Of a stretch of DNA of 64,000 bases, positions 60,300 through 64,000 are shown piece by piece. A program made the translations under genes and the position numbers. The notes beneath the pieces were generated by a model that worked only from the letters and a program-made list of their open reading frames with translations, ran no database searches and was not told where the DNA came from. Numbering within the stretch: position 1 is the stretch's first letter; the number at the start of each line of letters is the position of its first letter. Source of the DNA: Phocoena phocoena (Eukaryota > Chordata > Mammalia > Artiodactyla > Phocoenidae). The stretch spans positions 91,141,835 to 91,205,834 of the forward strand of contig NC_089221.1 of NCBI RefSeq assembly GCF_963924675.1, given 5' to 3'.

Positions 60300-61690
60300 T
60301 TCTGTTGCTTTTTATATCTTTCAAGTTTCTATCTGGTTTCCCTCAGTCTTAAAAAATTCCCTTAGCAATCTTTGTAGTGTATATCTACTGATGTCAAAGT
60401 CTCTCCGTTTTTGTTTATCTGAAAATGTCTTTTCTTTTCATTTTTGAAGAATATTTTCCCTGGATATAGTTTCAGGGTTCACACTTTTTTTCTTGTACTT
60501 TTTAAAGAAGTCCCATTTTTTTCTGACGTCTACTGTTTCTGGTCAGAAGTTATCTGTCACTTATATCAATCTTCTCCTGTATTTAATGTATTGCTTTCCT
60601 ATGTATGCTTTCAAGATTTTCTCTTTGTTCTTTCTCTTCAACAGTTTGACTATGATGTGCATGATTTTCTTTATACTTATCCTGCTTGAGATGAGCTGAG
60701 TTCATTATATATGTAAGTTCATTATTTGTTTAATATTTTTTCTGTTTCATTTTCTATTTCTTTTCTTCTTTTAGGACTCCAGTTACATTTATGTTAGACA
60801 GCTTTTTAACTTCCCATAGGTCCCTGAGGCCTGGTTTATTTTTGGCACAATACTTTTTCTTCTCTTTTCCAGTTTGGATAATTTCTATTGCTCTATTTTC
60901 AAATTCATTGGGCATTTCTTTTGTTTCCAATATTTTTTTAAGCTCATTCCATAAAGTTTTCATTTTTGTATTGTAACTTTAGATCCAGAACGTTGGTCCT
61001 TTAGTGGAGTTTTCTCTGCTGAAATTCTCTATCTGTTCAATAATTATAGACATATTTTTCCTTATTTCCTTGAACATACTTTTGATAAATGTTTTAACGT
61101 TCTTGTCTACTAATTCCAGCAGGATCAGTTTCTTTTGACTACTTTTTCTTTTGACTGTGGTTCATATTTTTGTGCTTATACATATGATTTGTAGTTTTTT
61201 ATTATATATTGGACGTTGTAGAGGATACATTTTGGACTCATTCTTTTTGTTTTTGAAAATTGCAGAGTTTTGTTTTGGCAAGCAGTTAACTTGGCTGTCT
61301 TAAGCTCCAAACTCTGTGCCCTACATCCACATCAACTAAAAATCACTGCTCAGCTGTTGTCTTTATTTATTTTGGTCTGGGCTGCATGAGCCTCTACTGT
61401 GTCTATGCACTTCAGGGATCACTTAAGAATTGTCATTGAGTTTATATACCTAATTTTGGGCCGCACAACCTGTGGATCTCTTCCTCCCCAAAATTCCCCT
61501 CTCTCTTTCCAGCCACTCTAGTAGCCCTGATGTCCATCCTCTGACTTGTCAAGCTAATAAATGGCCTGAGTTCTTAACTACCTTGTGCCCTAAGTCAAAA
61601 AGTCATGTATTTTAGAATCTCACCCAGAATAATTACCTTCTTTCAAGGGTCATACTCGATTTTAATCACACTCCAGTGGCATCAATACAT
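60300..61690 (-). mobile_element. Old L1M fragment, ORF1 and 5'UTR, antisense
   Basis: In + strand order this is the reverse of ORF1 (tgtttatctgaaaatgtctt, cagtttgactatgatgtgca, cttcccataggtccctgagg) and then a 5'UTR-like region (tattatatattggacgttgt, gcaagcagttaacttggctg). The 69-codon frame at 60754-60963 (-) is a coiled-coil-like ORF1 scrap. No TSD was found. Confidence 0.8.
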
Positions 61691-61779
61691 ACCTTTTAAA
61701 TTTTGTCTATAGCTTATAATTGTTATCTGTGTTAGGATTAGCCCCATACAAGCTCCTCCACCATTACAAAACTCTTTGG

Positions 61780-64000
61780 TTTTATTTTTAAATTCTTTTT
61801 CTAATTTCCTCACATGAAGGCATTGCTCATTAATTTTCAGTCTCTTTTCTTCTAACTCATACATGTAAAGCTATGGTTATCATTCTAAGTGATGTTTTAG
61901 TAAAAACCTACAAGTGTTGATATGTAATATTCTTATATTAAATTAAAATGTTTTTATTATTCTGTGGATTTTTAAATTGAATCTATGAATTAGAAGAGAT
62001 TTTCTAATTTTTAAATATAAGGTGATGTTTTAGTTACCATTTTGTTACTGATTTCTATTTTAACTTCAGAGAACATATTCTATATGATTTAAGTCTTTTA
62101 AATGTATGTGGACTTTTCTGTGTAAGTTTTGTGCTTTAAAAGAAAGTGTAGGGCTTCCCTGGTGGCACAGTGGTTGAGAGTCCACCTGCTGATGCAGGGG
62201 ACATGGGTGTGCCCCGGTCCGGGAAGATCCCACATGCCGCGGAGTGGCTGGGCCTGTGAGCCATGGCCGCTGAGCCTGCGCATCCAGAGCCTGTGCTCCG
62301 CAACGGGAGAGGCCACAACAGTGAGAGGCCCGCGTACCACAAAAAAAAAAAAAAAAAAGAAAATGTAATGTGCAATTGGTGGATGAGTTTTCTAATGTGT
62401 ACTCACTTAAGGAAATTTGTTGTTTAAATATTCCTTAAGCTTACTTACTGACTTTTTGTTTGTTTTCTTTTTTTTTTTTTCCTCCCATATACTGATAGAA
62501 TTGTGTCAAAACCTCCCATAATGATTGTGGATTTCAGTATTTCTCTTCGAGTCTCCTTGTAGAATTCTCAATCTTGGTTTTACATATTTTGAGGCTATGT
62601 CATTGACGGCATATAGATTTAATATAACTTTATCTCTCTGGTAAATTGAATCTTTTAGTATTATAAAGGATTTTTTAACTCTAATAATTATTTTCTCTTA
62701 AAGTCTTTTTTTATGAAGTATTAAGATAGCTATGTAGCTTTTTCGTTATAATTAATCATTTTCCATACTTTTAAGATATCTGTATTTTTATGAGTTGTAT
62801 GTATCTAAGGTAAGTAGCATATATATTTTTTGGTTTTTTAATCCAGCCTGACATGTTTGTCTCATAACTCAAATATTTCATTCATTTACACTAAGTGTAC
62901 TAACTGATATATTTGGGTATGAATTTACCGTTATAATTTTTGCTTTCTTTATATTCCATCTATTCTCTTTCTTTTTGCTTTTATTTCCTTCTTTTGGATT
63001 TTATTATTATTATTATTTTGCTTCCTAGTTTGTAAATTATGTATTCTATTTTCTTTCTTTCAATAATTTTGCTCCACAAATAAAAATATTTACAGGTAAC
63101 TTATTAATGCCTCTTTTTATCAATTACTTTACCTTCATTCTGGATAATACAATGACCTTAGAATCCTTTAACTTCATTTGTCCCACTCATTCCCTTATAT
63201 ACTAACATTAATTCTCTCTGTATCATCATGGTATTTAAGCACCATGATACATTACAGTTATAATTTTATATTACCAATATTACTTGTATTTTCTTACATC
63301 TGTACCACAGTGTCCTTCATTCTTTGCTCATTTCTGACTTAATCTGGAATTATTTTCCTTCTGCTTGAAGCACATCTTTTTTATATTTTATAATTTCCTA
63401 TAGTGTGGATCTTCTGTTGGCTACCTCAGTTATTATACTGTAGATGACATTACATTATCTTTTGACTTTCACTCTACCTGTTGAGAAATCAGCTTTTAAT
63501 GTTACATTTAATCTTTTGAAGACAATTCATCTTATTTTTATGGCTGATTATGAGATTTTTCTCTTCATTTTTTGCTTTCAGCAACTTCACTACTATATTT
63601 CTAGGTGTGGATTTCTTTTTATTTGCTTTGCTTTGGATGTTTTCGCCTCTGAATTTGCATACTGACATTTCCATCAATTCTAAGAAATTATCAGGCATTT
63701 CCTTAAATATTGTCTATTCCCCATACCCTTTCTTCTGCACTTCTTAATTTAATGGTCTACATTTTTTGCCCTCCCTCTCCTATTTTCCATCTGTTTCCCT
63801 CTCATGTGCATTTTCCATAGTTTCTTCTGACCCATTGTTGCTCTTCATCTTCTTCTATGTACTTCTGAAAGTCACCTTAAATCTATTTTGGAAGGATGTG
63901 GGATGAAAATACATAATTCTCCACATTTCCATGTTTCACACTGTCTTCCAAATTATTATTACTTTCCTCTGGATTTCTGTGAATGTTAATTGAAGAGTAA
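61780..64000 (-). mobile_element. Old L1M, ORF2 to ORF1, antisense, runs off the window
   Basis: In + strand order this is the reverse of ORF2 (61780-62150), a SINE, the reverse of the ORF2 endonuclease part (62470-63000, for example aaacctcccataatgattgt), then the reverse of ORF1 (63350 onward, ttgagaaatcagcttttaat). The right end lies outside the window. Frames are broken. Confidence 0.78.
62151..62358 (+). mobile_element. CHR-2 type SINE nested in L1M
   Basis: Sense copy with an A-tail of 18. The TSD aaaagaaagtgta is at 62138-62150, and a one-mismatch copy is at 62355-62367. Confidence 0.95.

Noticed and set aside
63224..63248. Short inverted repeat atcatggt / accatgat
   Set aside because: Arms of 8 bases with an 8-base spacer are expected by chance in a window of this size.
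1..64000. Any CRISPR array, operon, phage, toxin-antitoxin or other prokaryotic system
   Set aside because: No regularly spaced repeats, no dense coding and no ribosome-binding signals were seen. All coding-like sequence is eukaryotic transposon debris or a retrocopy.

Overview
This is vertebrate nuclear DNA, almost certainly from a whale or dolphin. The clearest marker is a set of eight short tRNA-derived SINEs of the cetartiodactyl CHR-2 type, in the roughly 200-base form that dominates cetacean genomes. One longer CHR-2 copy and one truncated CHR-1 copy accompany them. Cattle-type SINEs (Bov-tA, BovB) were not seen. The window also holds LINE-1 of cetartiodactyl type, older mammalian L1, L2, MIR, MLT1/MaLR and ERVL remnants, and one Tigger DNA transposon. 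I found no intact host gene, no functional RNA gene, no CRISPR and nothing prokaryotic. It reads as an intergenic or deep-intronic, AT-rich, LINE-rich region.

Layout. 1-1.1 kb: unique. 1.1-7.2 kb: full-length L1 'A' (+) with clear target-site duplications (TSDs) and a nested SINE. 7.7-9.0 kb: older L1 3' end (+) with a nested SINE. 9.2-11.2 kb: MLT1 LTR, MIR and an L1 3'UTR fragment. 11.2-11.6 kb: processed pseudogene of ribosomal protein S21 (-). 11.7-18.6 kb: mostly unique, with a GT/GA microsatellite, an L2 relic and an old L1 ORF1 region. 18.6-25.07 kb: full-length L1 'B' (-) with two nested SINEs. It abuts, 5' end to 5' end, a third L1 'C' (+, 25.07-28.7 kb) in which the 5'UTR is joined directly to the middle of ORF2.

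28.8-32.5 kb: a mosaic of L2, CHR-1, antisense L1, a fragment of ERVL pol and MLT1 pieces. 33.35-33.69 kb: long CHR-2 SINE. 34.8-37.3 kb: antisense L1M with a SINE, then an MLT1 LTR. 38-46.4 kb: unique DNA with MIRs, an antisense L1 carrying two SINEs, two L2 relics in opposite orientation and a poly(A)-only insertion scar. 46.4-47.05 kb: a young 5'-truncated L1. 47-54.8 kb: mostly unrecognised. 54.84-58.21 kb: an end-to-end Tigger transposon with a dead transposase. 58.2-64 kb: antisense L1M pieces, an ERVL integrase-to-dUTPase relic and a SINE.

Nothing here forms a working pathway. The coding-looking stretches are decayed transposon proteins (L1 ORF1p and ORF2p, L2 reverse transcriptase, ERVL pol, Tigger transposase) and one retrocopied host mRNA. 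The interest lies in insertion chronology and mutation scars: TSDs, a poly(A)-only insertion, two perfect hairpins, microhomology deletions inside SINEs, and inverted L1 pairs. Family names come from recognising consensus features by eye; boundaries of old repeats are good to about 50 bases.
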